Positions 8,604-16,668 of a stretch of 64,000 bases of DNA are shown here, piece after piece. The notes under the pieces were generated by a model. That model saw only the letters and a program-made list of their open reading frames with translations, did not search any database and was not told the origin of the DNA. The position numbers were made by a program, and so were the translations under genes. The DNA is taken from positions 31,492 through 95,491 of the forward strand of contig NZ_JBBBNV010000019.1 in NCBI RefSeq assembly GCF_037137075.1, given 5' to 3'. Within the stretch, counting starts at the first letter, position 1; each line of letters starts with the position of its first letter. Source of the stretch: JBBBNV01 sp037137075. GTDB lineage: Bacteria; Bacillota; Bacilli; Paenibacillales; NBRC-103111.

Positions 8604-9881
8604 ATGAATGTTATTCAGCCAGAATATGCGGCTTCGCTGCGGGAATTTATCCGCAGCCAGGCTCATCTAACCTTGAAAGAACCGACCCATTTTCTGAAGC
8701 ATCCGTTTGTCGATCCCGGTTCGGTATATGACGGCAACTTGTGGGATTGGGATTCCTTTTGGGCGGTGTACGCCCTGCTCAACCTGGCCGAGAATCAGGA
8801 GGAGGAAGCGCATTACCTGCGATTTGCCAAAGGAAACATTCACAACTTCATGGATCATCAGCTCGACGACGGGTACATTCCGATGATGATCATGAAGGAA
8901 GCCGAGGGCGTGACAGAGCCTTACCTCATTACCAAGCACAAGGAAGGCGTCATTCTGAATATGCACAAGCCGTTTTTGTGCCAGCAAATCGCCCTCATCA
9001 GCGGGGTTAGCGGAGATTTCGAATGGGTGCGTCACTATGCGGACAAGCTGGAGGCTTATTTCGCATGCTATGACCGTTATTATTACCATGAGCATACCGG
9101 CTTGTACGTATGGGCGGACGATGTCATGATTGGCATGGACAACGATCCGGCTACGTTCGGGCGTCCCCGGTTTTCCACGGCCAATATGTACTTGAACGGC
9201 TTCATGGTCAGCGAGCTGAAAGCCATGGCGCTCATCATGGGCAAGCTGGGCCGGGAGGAGCGAGCGGCTCATTACCAAGCCAAGGCGGAAGCGCTGCAGG
9301 CCGCCATTCAGGAAGAATGCTGGGATAAACGGGACAAGTTTTTCTATTCCGTGGATGTGGATATCAAGACCCGGGCCTACGACTGGTTCCACCAGGGGCT
9401 GGGCGTGTTCTGGAAAACGCTCCCGATCAAAATCCGTGCCTGGACCGGCTTTCTGCCGCTTTGGTCCGGTGTGGCGAATGCTGCGCAAGCGGCGTATTTG
9501 GCACAAACCCACGCGGTGGATCAGAACACATTTGCGAGCAGCTTCGGCATTCGGACGCTGTCGCGGGATGAGAAGATGTATGATCTTTCAGTAACGAATA
9601 ACCCGTCGAACTGGCTGGGGCCTATATGGATTGTGTCCAATTATGTGGTATTCCGCGGGTTGATGAATTACGGCTTCCACGAGGAGGCAGGGGAAATTTG
9701 CCGGGCCACTGTGGACCTGCTCGGAAGCGATCTTCAGAAAACAGGAACACTGCATGAGTACTACAATCCGGAAACCGGGGAGCCTGTCATGAATGGCGGT
9801 TTCCTGAACTGGAATCTGCTGGTGCTGAATATGATTGACGAATGGAACGGCAAAGAGCCGCTTAGCCGGTTTTTGGCCTAG
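8604..9881 (+). CDS. MGH1-like (alpha/alpha)6-barrel glycosidase (GH37/GH63-related)
   Basis: A 425-residue protein of the six-hairpin glycosidase fold. Recognisable pieces are NLWDWDSFWAVYAL near residue 45, the YFACYDRYYY region, RPRFSTANMYLNGF, and a C-terminal NNPSNWLGPIWIVSNYV followed by LHEYYNPETGEPVMNGGFLNWNL in two parts. These match trehalase and GH63-like catalytic domains, where an Asp and a Glu act in an inverting mechanism. AAAGGAGAA lies 7-15 bases before the ATG. It follows the GH78 gene by 16 bp. No export signal is present. The substrate is not evident; an oligosaccharide freed by the neighbouring rhamnosidase is a reasonable guess. Confidence 0.8.
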   Translation: MNVIQPEYAASLREFIRSQAHLTLKEPTHFLKHPFVDPGSVYDGNLWDWDSFWAVYALLNLAENQEEEAHYLRFAKGNIHNFMDHQLDDGYIPMMIMKEAEGVTEPYLITKHKEGVILNMHKPFLCQQIALISGVSGDFEWVRHYADKLEAYFACYDRYYYHEHTGLYVWADDVMIGMDNDPATFGRPRFSTANMYLNGFMVSELKAMALIMGKLGREERAAHYQAKAEALQAAIQEECWDKRDKFFYSVDVDIKTRAYDWFHQGLGVFWKTLPIKIRAWTGFLPLWSGVANAAQAAYLAQTHAVDQNTFASSFGIRTLSRDEKMYDLSVTNNPSNWLGPIWIVSNYVVFRGLMNYGFHEEAGEICRATVDLLGSDLQKTGTLHEYYNPETGEPVMNGGFLNWNLLVLNMIDEWNGKEPLSRFLA

Positions 9882-10238
9882 AGCACCTCGTTGTCAGACC
9901 CTATGCCGGGCGATGATAGCCGAAGCCGAAGCCGGCTTGTACCATTTGAAAAGCAACAAGCGGAAGTGACGAGCTAACGTGTTATTCAAACAGAGCTGCT
10001 TTTTCCCGGCAGCGAGACCTCAGTAGACGGACTGTACGACTAGAACATCAGCCGGATTGCGCCATGGCGCACCTGAGCGGCCCATCCGGAGCATCCGTCT
10101 GGTCTGTGCAGAACGATTGCCTGCAGTTTCCGCGCTGTGGAAAAAGACGGGTTTGTTCCCGTGGCTTGCTGAATTTCCGTCTCGTTTCTTCATGTGCAAC
10201 GTTTACCGGTTCATAGAAATACATTGCAGGAGGTAATC
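9882..10238. other. Intergenic region with a 14-bp palindrome, no gene seen
   Basis: No open frame with a plausible ribosome site was found. A perfect palindrome TGCGCCATGGCGCA lies at 10058-10071 and could be an operator for the gene at 10239. No convincing -35/-10 pair or rho-independent terminator was identified. Confidence 0.45.
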
Positions 10239-11612
10239 ATGTACCCAGACGAAACAAATGCCAAGCCGCGAGTTCTTGTTCTGACCGACATCGAGAATGA
10301 ACCGGATGACGCCATGTCTTTGGTCCGTTTTCTTACTTACTCGAATCATTGGGACGTCGAGGGTCTTGTCGCTACCACATCCATCCATCTGAAGGATAAA
10401 ACTGCCGCATGGCGTATTCAGGATATCGTTCGTGCCTACAGCCAGGTTCGTGATCAACTGGAACAGCATGAATCCGGTTTTCCGGATGGCGAGTATCTGC
10501 TATCGATCATTAAAGAAGGGCTTCCTCTCTACGGGTTGGAAGGAGTAGGCGCGGATAAGGATTCTTCGGGCTCTGAACTGCTGATCTCGGCTGTCGATCG
10601 CGACGATCCGCGTCCGTTATGGGTGCTTGTCTGGGGGGGACCGAACGTCCTCGCGCAGGCGCTCTGGAAAATTCGGGCTACCCGTTCGGCGCAGGAGCTC
10701 GATCAATTCGTCTCGCGGGTACGGGTGTACGCCATTTCCGACCAAGACGATTCAGGTCCTTGGATGCGGAAGGAGTTCCCCGGCTTGTTCTACATCGCCA
10801 GTCCAGGCTTTCATAGCGGCGGAGCGTATCATTTCGCCACCTGGAGCGGGATTAGCGGCGATCAGTTTCATGGCCGGTTTACCGGTGCCGACTTCAGTAT
10901 CGTCGACAATCCATGGTTAGATGAGCATATCCGCTGCAAGGGACCGCTTGGCGCTCAATACCCGCAGGCTACCTTCCTCATGGAAGGTGACACGCCGACT
11001 TTCCTGTATCTTATCAATAATGGTCTAGGCCACCCCGAACACCCCGATTGGGGGAGCTGGGGAGGACGTTATGAGCTGTATACCCCGCCTACGCAGAAAA
11101 GCTTCCTGGAGCCGGAGACACGGCCTTTCTGGAGTGATGCCGCTGACGAGGTTCTGGGTGTTGACGGCAACTGGCACACCAGCAATAAAGCGACCATTTG
11201 GCGTTGGCGCGAAGCGTTTCAAAATGATTTTTCGGCACGTATGGACTGGACGATCAAAGCTTATGCCGAGGCTAACCATCCGCCTGTTCCCAGGCTGGGC
11301 CACCCGGCCGAGCTGTCGGCTAAGCCCGGTGAACGCGTTGATCTGAGTGCTGAAGGCTCCTTTGACCCGGACGGCGACACGCTTTCGTATCAGTGGTTTT
11401 ATTACGATGAGGCAGGCACCTTTACCACATCCTCGGCCCGTACCGGGGCTCCCGTCCCGATTCAGGATGCCGACAAGCAAAAAGCCTGGTTTACCGTCCC
11501 GACGGAGCGTGTCCTGCGCAATGGCACCATGCACATCATTCTTGCCGTCACCGATAACGGCAGTCCGGCTCTGACTCGTTACCGGCGTGTGATTGTAAAC
11601 GTCGAAGGATGA
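10239..11612 (+). CDS. Sde182-type protein with nucleoside-hydrolase-like domain (DUF1593)
   Basis: A 457-residue protein. The N-terminal domain has the inosine-uridine hydrolase-like signature RVLVLTDIENEPDDAMSLVR, in which clustered Asp residues usually bind calcium. It continues with LWVLVWGGPNVLAQAL and YAISDQDDSG. From about residue 350 there is a PKD/Ig-like tail (LSAEGSFDPDGDTLSYQWF) typical of the Sde182 C-terminal domain. Members of this family occur in polysaccharide-use loci and were first described as a cellulose-binding protein. ATG 10239 is preceded by AGGAGG at 10228-10233. No signal peptide is visible, unlike many relatives. A strong hairpin follows the gene. Actual substrate is unknown; a ribosyl or other N- or O-glycoside is possible. 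Confidence 0.85.
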   Translation: MYPDETNAKPRVLVLTDIENEPDDAMSLVRFLTYSNHWDVEGLVATTSIHLKDKTAAWRIQDIVRAYSQVRDQLEQHESGFPDGEYLLSIIKEGLPLYGLEGVGADKDSSGSELLISAVDRDDPRPLWVLVWGGPNVLAQALWKIRATRSAQELDQFVSRVRVYAISDQDDSGPWMRKEFPGLFYIASPGFHSGGAYHFATWSGISGDQFHGRFTGADFSIVDNPWLDEHIRCKGPLGAQYPQATFLMEGDTPTFLYLINNGLGHPEHPDWGSWGGRYELYTPPTQKSFLEPETRPFWSDAADEVLGVDGNWHTSNKATIWRWREAFQNDFSARMDWTIKAYAEANHPPVPRLGHPAELSAKPGERVDLSAEGSFDPDGDTLSYQWFYYDEAGTFTTSSARTGAPVPIQDADKQKAWFTVPTERVLRNGTMHIILAVTDNGSPALTRYRRVIVNVEG

Positions 11613-11618
11613 AATGTG

Positions 11619-11653
11619 AATCCCTCTGTCCTGCTGGCGCGGGCAGGGGGATT
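11619..11653 (+). terminator. Hairpin terminator after the Sde182-like gene
   Basis: AATCCCTCTGTCCTGC at 11619-11634 pairs with GCGGGCAGGGGGATT at 11639-11653, with a few wobble pairs and one bulge. The downstream stretch is only moderately T-rich. It separates the first glycosidase region from the transporter operon. Confidence 0.6.
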
Positions 11654-11774
11654 GCTTGCTTTGTTGGCCCAAGAATGGGCCGGCGGCGGGCTGTGGGACA
11701 TTTGCATCGTCTGGGAAAAATGCATCATCGGCCTTTCTGTGGGAAAAATGAATCGTCCTTTCCGGTATCGGTTC

Positions 11775-11804
11775 TTTCCTCCGGCTTCCCGCTGTACCTA
11801 TAAT
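11775..11804 (+). promoter_or_regulatory. Putative sigma-A promoter of the oligosaccharide transport operon
   Basis: A perfect TATAAT lies at 11799-11804. The best -35 hexamer is TTTCCT at 11775-11780 with an 18-bp spacer, which is weak, so activation or an unusual -35 is possible. It sits about 90 bp before the likely ribosome site of the first permease. Confidence 0.55.
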
Positions 11805-11818
11805 GAGCACAGCAGGAA

Positions 11819-11833
11819 ATGTAAGCGCTGTCT
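11819..11833 (+). promoter_or_regulatory. cre site (CcpA box)
   Basis: ATGTAAGCGCTGTCT fits every position of the Bacillus consensus WTGNAANCGNWNNCW. It lies about 15 bp downstream of the TATAAT hexamer at 11799, a location that normally gives CcpA-mediated repression by glucose. Confidence 0.75.
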
Positions 11834-11975
11834 TAACGTCGAATAGCGAAGCAGCAGACTTGCATGCCGCACCACACAGAAAGGAGGAATTTCTATCCAA
11901 GTCTCTCCACATCAGGAGGCGGTCCGCCTCGAACGGGACATACAGCGCAAGGTCAGGCACCCCGTCCTGCGCGGG

Positions 11976-12857
11976 ATGCTGCGCAGCAAATTTTTGTACG
12001 CCATCTTCTTCATTCCGTTCTGTTATTATGCGTTGTTTCATTACTGGCCCATGTACGGCATTCTGATTGCCTTTAAGGATTACAATATTGTTAAAGGCAT
12101 TACAGGAAGCCCGTGGGTGGGACTGCAGCATTTCGAGAAATTCATGCAGGACGCCTATTTCTGGAAGCTGGTCCGCAACACGCTGCTCATTAACGTGTAC
12201 GGCTTGTTCTGGGCGTTTCCGGCTCCGATTATTTTGGCGCTGCTGCTCAATGAGGTCAAGCATCGGGTGTTCAAGCGGGTTGTGCAGAGCATCAGCTATT
12301 TGCCCCATTTTATTTCGACAGTGGTTGTCTGCGGGATGATCGTTAATTTTTTGTCCACAGATGGCCTGGTGAATCAGCTGTTGAAATGGCTCGGGATGGA
12401 GCCGATCAAATTTCTGATGCTTCCGGAGTGGTTTCGGACGATCTTCATCGCCTCCGATATTTGGCAAAATGTTGGCTGGGGCTCGATTATTTATTTGGCG
12501 GCCCTCACGGCGGTTGATGCAGAGCTGTACGATGCAGCGAATATGGATGGCGCCGGCCGCTGGCGGCAGCTGTGGAATGTGACCCTGCCCGGCATTACCC
12601 CGACGATTTCCATCATGCTCATTCTGAATCTGGGCAGGCTGATGTCCATCGGCTTTGAGAAAATCATTTTGCTGTACAACGGCTCCACTTATGAGACGGC
12701 GGATGTCATCTCCACGTTCGTGTACCGCAGAGGTCTTCTTGGAAGCGATTTCAGCTATGCCACCGCGGTTGAGCTGTTCCAGGCGGTGGTCGGGCTGGTC
12801 CTGCTGTACAGCGCAAACCGCATTTCCAAAAAAATAAGCCAAACCGGGTTATGGTAG
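11976..12857 (+). CDS. lplB: Oligosaccharide ABC transporter permease (LplB-like)
   Basis: Inner-membrane permease of the LplB/YteP type; from ATG 11976 it has 293 residues. Six membrane spans are predicted, and the ATPase-contact loop reads DAANMDGAGRWRQLWNVTLPGI. The ATG has no ribosome site. A strong AAAGGAGG lies at 11880-11887, and the frame is open from there through residues such as QEAVRLERDIQRKV, which look like the usual family N terminus. That would give about 320 residues, close to the 318 of Bacillus LplB, but no ATG, GTG or TTG is available in frame near it (only ATT 11889 or ATC 11895). Coordinates here use the first ATG. The second permease gene begins 14 bp downstream. Confidence 0.9.
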   Translation: MLRSKFLYAIFFIPFCYYALFHYWPMYGILIAFKDYNIVKGITGSPWVGLQHFEKFMQDAYFWKLVRNTLLINVYGLFWAFPAPIILALLLNEVKHRVFKRVVQSISYLPHFISTVVVCGMIVNFLSTDGLVNQLLKWLGMEPIKFLMLPEWFRTIFIASDIWQNVGWGSIIYLAALTAVDAELYDAANMDGAGRWRQLWNVTLPGITPTISIMLILNLGRLMSIGFEKIILLYNGSTYETADVISTFVYRRGLLGSDFSYATAVELFQAVVGLVLLYSANRISKKISQTGLW

Positions 12858-12871
12858 GAGGTGGTCGGCCG

Positions 12872-13756
12872 ATGAGAATCCGAAAGCCTTGGAGCGCCCG
12901 GCTGTTCGAGGTCGTTAATGTGCTGCTGCTGCTAGTCCTGGTGTTTGTCACGCTGTATCCGATGTACTACATCTTCATCGTGTCCATTAGCGACGGCAGC
13001 GCGGTAAACCGGGGGCTGGTCAAGTTTTGGCCGCAGGATATGACGCTGGAGGCCTATGCGATTATTTTTAAGAACAAAGACATCTGGAACGCTTATTCCA
13101 ACACGCTGCTTTATACATCCGTTGGCACCGCCATCAATGTCATTTGCTCCGCGATGTGCGCGTTCGCCTTGTCCCGCAGGGACATGTACGGGCGCAATGT
13201 ATTCATCTTCATGATTGCGTTCACGATGTTCCTGAGCGGAGGTCTTATTCCGACATACCTGGTTGTGCAGAAGCTGGGACTCATCGATACGATGTGGGCG
13301 ATGGTGCTTCCTCCCGCAATCAATACCTTCAACATGCTGATTATGAAGACGTTTTTTGAAGGCATTCCGGTATCGCTTCAGGAATCGGCCTTTCTGGACG
13401 GGGCAAACGATTTTCAAATCCTGTTCCGCATTATATTGCCGTTATCCATGCCGATTATGGCCACCATGGTGCTGTTCTATGCGGTGCATCATTGGAACAG
13501 CTTTTTCCCCGCCCTGCTGTATCTGAACAGCAAGGACATGTACCCGGTGCAGGTGCTGCTGCGCAATATCGTCATTGCCGGAGAATTCTCCGACCAGTCG
13601 AGCGAAATCGGCAGTGTCGGGTCCAGCTTCCGCGTGGTGGCGACCAACTACAAATATGCCGTCATTATTATTACCGTACTGCCGATTTTGATCGTGTACC
13701 CGTATTTGCAAAAATATTTTGCCAAAGGGGTCATGATCGGCGCGTTGAAAGGGTAA
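12872..13756 (+). CDS. lplC: Oligosaccharide ABC transporter permease (LplC/YtcP-like)
   Basis: A 294-residue second permease of the same importer, with about six membrane spans. The conserved cytoplasmic EAA loop reads LQESAFLDGANDFQILFRIILP, shown here by its core ESAFLDGANDFQ. The C terminus KYFAKGVMIGALKG is typical of LplC-type proteins. ATG 12872 is preceded by AGGAGGTGG at 12856-12864; an earlier ATG at 12851 overlaps the previous gene and is less likely. These permeases form a heterodimer with LplB and usually share a genome-wide MsmX-type ATPase, so the lack of a local ATPase gene is normal. Confidence 0.95.
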   Translation: MRIRKPWSARLFEVVNVLLLLVLVFVTLYPMYYIFIVSISDGSAVNRGLVKFWPQDMTLEAYAIIFKNKDIWNAYSNTLLYTSVGTAINVICSAMCAFALSRRDMYGRNVFIFMIAFTMFLSGGLIPTYLVVQKLGLIDTMWAMVLPPAINTFNMLIMKTFFEGIPVSLQESAFLDGANDFQILFRIILPLSMPIMATMVLFYAVHHWNSFFPALLYLNSKDMYPVQVLLRNIVIAGEFSDQSSEIGSVGSSFRVVATNYKYAVIIITVLPILIVYPYLQKYFAKGVMIGALKG

Positions 13757-13918
13757 GAAGCTGCGGATGGGTGAAGCGGGAATCGCCGTCCTGAGGTCAG
13801 CAGGTGTACGCGCACAGCCTGACGGCAGGGGCGCGCAGAGGGAAGCAGAGGCGGCAGCATCAGCCCGATTTCCTTGATCGAAGCATAAAAGCCAATAATC
13901 TGATGGGGGGACGAAATA

Positions 13919-15562
13919 ATGGCAAAATGGTGGTTCGGGGGTCGAACGGTATTTTTAACGGCAGCGGCGGTGATGCTGCTGGCTTCAGGTCTTACCGCCT
14001 GCACAGGCAATAAGGAGACGCCGTCGACCGGAGCGCAGGGCACGTCGGCACCGGCTGCAGGATCGGCAAGCGGTAAAATTTCAGAGAAGGAGCGCACGGT
14101 AAAGGTCGTTCTCTCGGAAAGCGCCAACCAGCCGATTAAGAACAATACGCCGATTCAGCAGGAGATTTTGAAGCAAACCGGCATTAAGCTGGAATATGAA
14201 GCGGTTCCCGGCAGCAACTACAACGATAAGAAGAAGACGCTGATGGCGACAAACAACCTGCCGGACATTATCCAGATTGAGAAGCAGGACATTAACGATT
14301 TCGGCTCCACCGGGGTATTCCTGCCGCTGATGGAGTATATGAACAAGGGGCTGATGCCGAACTTCAAAAAAATTTGGGACGCTAACCCCGATTTGGTCAA
14401 AATGACGGTAGACGGCGAGCTGTACGCTTTTCCGGCGATTGCCCGCAATGAAGCCAAAAACGGCTTTGGCCCCGTGATCCGGGAGGACCTGCTGAAGAAG
14501 CATAATCTGGCCGCGCCCAAAACCTTCGACGAGCTGCTGACGGTGCTGGCGAGGCTGAAGGAGCTGTATCCGCAATCTACGCCGTGGTCGATCCGCAAGG
14601 GCACCGGGCAGCTTATCGGCACCGGGGCGTACATGCTGGGCAGCGGCTATTCGAGCGGCAACGGCATCTATTTTGATAAGGATGTGGACGGGGGACGTTA
14701 TGTGTTCGGTCCGGGAACCCCTGCCTTCAAGAACGTGCTGGCTTACTTCCATAAAGCGTATAAAATGGGCGTGCTGGACCCGGATTACGCGGTCTCCACC
14801 TCCCAGCAGTGGACAGAGAAGCTGACCAGCGGGAAGTCGTTCTTCTTCCTGGACAACAGCGGCTTCGGGCTGAACTACACCCGGGATTTGCGCAAGACGC
14901 AGCCGGATGCCAAGTTTCAGATTCTCCCGATTCCACAGTACGCCAACGGCAAGGCGCGGGCCCAATTTTATGCGACGACGTTCACAGGCAAGGCGTTTGC
15001 CTTGAGCGCCAAAGCGAAGGACCCGGAAACGCTGGTGAAGCTGGTGGACTGGATGTATTCCGAGCCTGCGTCCAATCTGATGAACTTCGGCGTGGAAGGT
15101 GTGAATTACACACTGGATGACAAGGGCCAGCCGAAGTACAAGGAGGACTATATCGCCCAGTTCAAAAATGCCCAGCCGACACCGTATTACGCCGTCTATT
15201 CCGATTTGGGCTGCTGCCAGCTTAACTTCACGCCGTACTACTCCAACACGATGTCTCAGTTCCAAATCGAGAAGCTGACCGGAAATTGGGATGCTCTGAA
15301 CGAGGAATATTGGAGCATCGTGGCAAACGACAAGGCCTATGTCGAGCCGGTGATGGACCCGCCGCTTTCGAAGCAAGAGGCGACCCGCGTGAAGGAGCTG
15401 ACAGTAACCCTGAACACGATGCTGGATCAGGAATACGACAAGTTTATTATGGGGGTTAAGCCGATTGAGGCGTATGACGAGGTAATGAAGAAAGCACAGC
15501 AGATGGGTGCGGGCGAGCTGGAAAAAATTTATAATGACGCTCTGGCTCGGCTTAAAAAATAA
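13919..15562 (+). CDS. lplA: Extracellular solute-binding lipoprotein (LplA-like)
   Basis: A 547-residue lipoprotein. A hydrophobic signal ends in the lipobox LTAC with Cys28 as the predicted lipidation site, followed by a Gly/Ser/Ala-rich linker. The mature part has the type-I sugar-binding features of the LplA/YtcQ group, including GVFLPLMEYMNKGLMPN and the long C-terminal helix region. It would capture oligosaccharides outside the membrane and hand them to the two upstream permeases. GGGGGGA precedes the ATG at 13904-13910. The 162-bp gap before it shows no terminator, so it is probably co-transcribed with the permease genes. Confidence 0.93.
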   Translation: MAKWWFGGRTVFLTAAAVMLLASGLTACTGNKETPSTGAQGTSAPAAGSASGKISEKERTVKVVLSESANQPIKNNTPIQQEILKQTGIKLEYEAVPGSNYNDKKKTLMATNNLPDIIQIEKQDINDFGSTGVFLPLMEYMNKGLMPNFKKIWDANPDLVKMTVDGELYAFPAIARNEAKNGFGPVIREDLLKKHNLAAPKTFDELLTVLARLKELYPQSTPWSIRKGTGQLIGTGAYMLGSGYSSGNGIYFDKDVDGGRYVFGPGTPAFKNVLAYFHKAYKMGVLDPDYAVSTSQQWTEKLTSGKSFFFLDNSGFGLNYTRDLRKTQPDAKFQILPIPQYANGKARAQFYATTFTGKAFALSAKAKDPETLVKLVDWMYSEPASNLMNFGVEGVNYTLDDKGQPKYKEDYIAQFKNAQPTPYYAVYSDLGCCQLNFTPYYSNTMSQFQIEKLTGNWDALNEEYWSIVANDKAYVEPVMDPPLSKQEATRVKELTVTLNTMLDQEYDKFIMGVKPIEAYDEVMKKAQQMGAGELEKIYNDALARLKK

Positions 15563-15634
15563 GAGGCTGCATTCGTTCAAGCTTGTAGAGAAGCAAACGT
15601 AAAACTTACTACTAATCCTATAGGAGTGTGTGCC

Positions 15635-16663
15635 ATGAGTGTGAAGCTGATGAAACAGGAGAAACAATTTTTATTTGAGGAGGACCGCCCGTTCCCGAGC
15701 TGCCATGCTTCTACGATTGTGACGCTTCCGGACGGAGGCTTGCTGATCTCGTATTTCGCCGGATCGAAGGAAGGCGCGCCGGATGAGGCGATTTGGTGCT
15801 CCAGGCAAAAAGACGGGGTATGGTCCCCGCCGTACAAGGTAGCCGATGAGGAAAACCTTGTTCACTGGAATCCGGTGCTGCACCGCAAGGAATCAGGGGA
15901 AATTCTACTGTTCTACAAGGTTGGTTATCCGATTCCGCAGTGGTATACCCGGCTTATCGTCTCACTGGATGACGGGCAAACGTGGAGCGAGCCGGTTGAG
16001 CTGGTGCCGGGTGATGTCGGAGGCCGCGGTCCGGTCAAAAATAAGCTCATTGTGCTCCAGGACGGCACCTGGGCTGCTCCGGCCTCCTTGGAAACGCCGG
16101 TGGAATGGGACGCTTTTGTAGATCTCTCCTTCGACGAAGGAGCTACCTGGACGGCCAGCGGCCTTGTGCCGGTGCTGCATCCGGGTTCGGTTCGGGCACC
16201 GGAGCAAGCAGGGCAGGTGCTGGAGAAGCTGCAGCTTGTTCACGGCCGGGGCATTATTCAACCGACGTTATGGGAGTCTGCTCCGGGTCAAGTGCATATG
16301 CTGCTGCGCAGCACCGCCGGCTTCATCTACCGCAGTGATTCGGCGGACGGCGGGCGGACATGGTCACCGGCGTACAAGACGTACTTGCCCAACAACAACA
16401 GCGGCATTGATTTGGCTAAGATGGAAAACGGGACGCTTGTGCTGGCCTACAACCCCGTCGGGATGTATAAGGGACCGCGTACGCCGCTGCTGTTAAGCGT
16501 CTCCAGCGATAACGGATATACCTGGGAGGAACTGCTGGTACTGGAAAGAGAGCCTGGTGAATATTCATATCCTGCGGTGCTTGCGGAAGGAAACCGCGTC
16601 TATGTAACCTACACCTGGAAGCGCGAACGAATTGTATGCTGGAGTCTTGAAATCGGGGAGTGA
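15635..16663 (+). CDS. Sialidase-fold (BNR-repeat) glycosidase-like protein
   Basis: A 342-residue protein of the sialidase superfamily. Asp-box-type segments occur several times (SLDDGQTWSEP, SFDEGATWTAS, SADGGRTWSPA, SSDNGYTWEEL), consistent with a six-bladed propeller. No signal peptide is present, so it acts in the cytoplasm. In this context, with rhamnosidases and an oligosaccharide importer, a sialic acid substrate is unlikely; several propeller families with this fold act on other acidic or rhamnosyl sugars. ATG 15635 has TAGGAG at 15621-15626 upstream. The stop codon lies 6 bp before the ATG of the giant GH106-like gene, so translation is probably coupled. Confidence 0.8.
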   Translation: MSVKLMKQEKQFLFEEDRPFPSCHASTIVTLPDGGLLISYFAGSKEGAPDEAIWCSRQKDGVWSPPYKVADEENLVHWNPVLHRKESGEILLFYKVGYPIPQWYTRLIVSLDDGQTWSEPVELVPGDVGGRGPVKNKLIVLQDGTWAAPASLETPVEWDAFVDLSFDEGATWTASGLVPVLHPGSVRAPEQAGQVLEKLQLVHGRGIIQPTLWESAPGQVHMLLRSTAGFIYRSDSADGGRTWSPAYKTYLPNNNSGIDLAKMENGTLVLAYNPVGMYKGPRTPLLLSVSSDNGYTWEELLVLEREPGEYSYPAVLAEGNRVYVTYTWKRERIVCWSLEIGE

Positions 16664-16668
16664 GGCGA

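Noticed and set aside
11025..12842. A 605-codon open frame on the minus strand
   Set aside because: It lies opposite the Sde182-like and permease genes, shows no family motif, and is the usual antisense shadow of G+C-rich coding sequence.
14081..15667. A 528-codon minus-strand frame
   Set aside because: It is antisense to the solute-binding lipoprotein, has no ribosome site and no recognisable domain.
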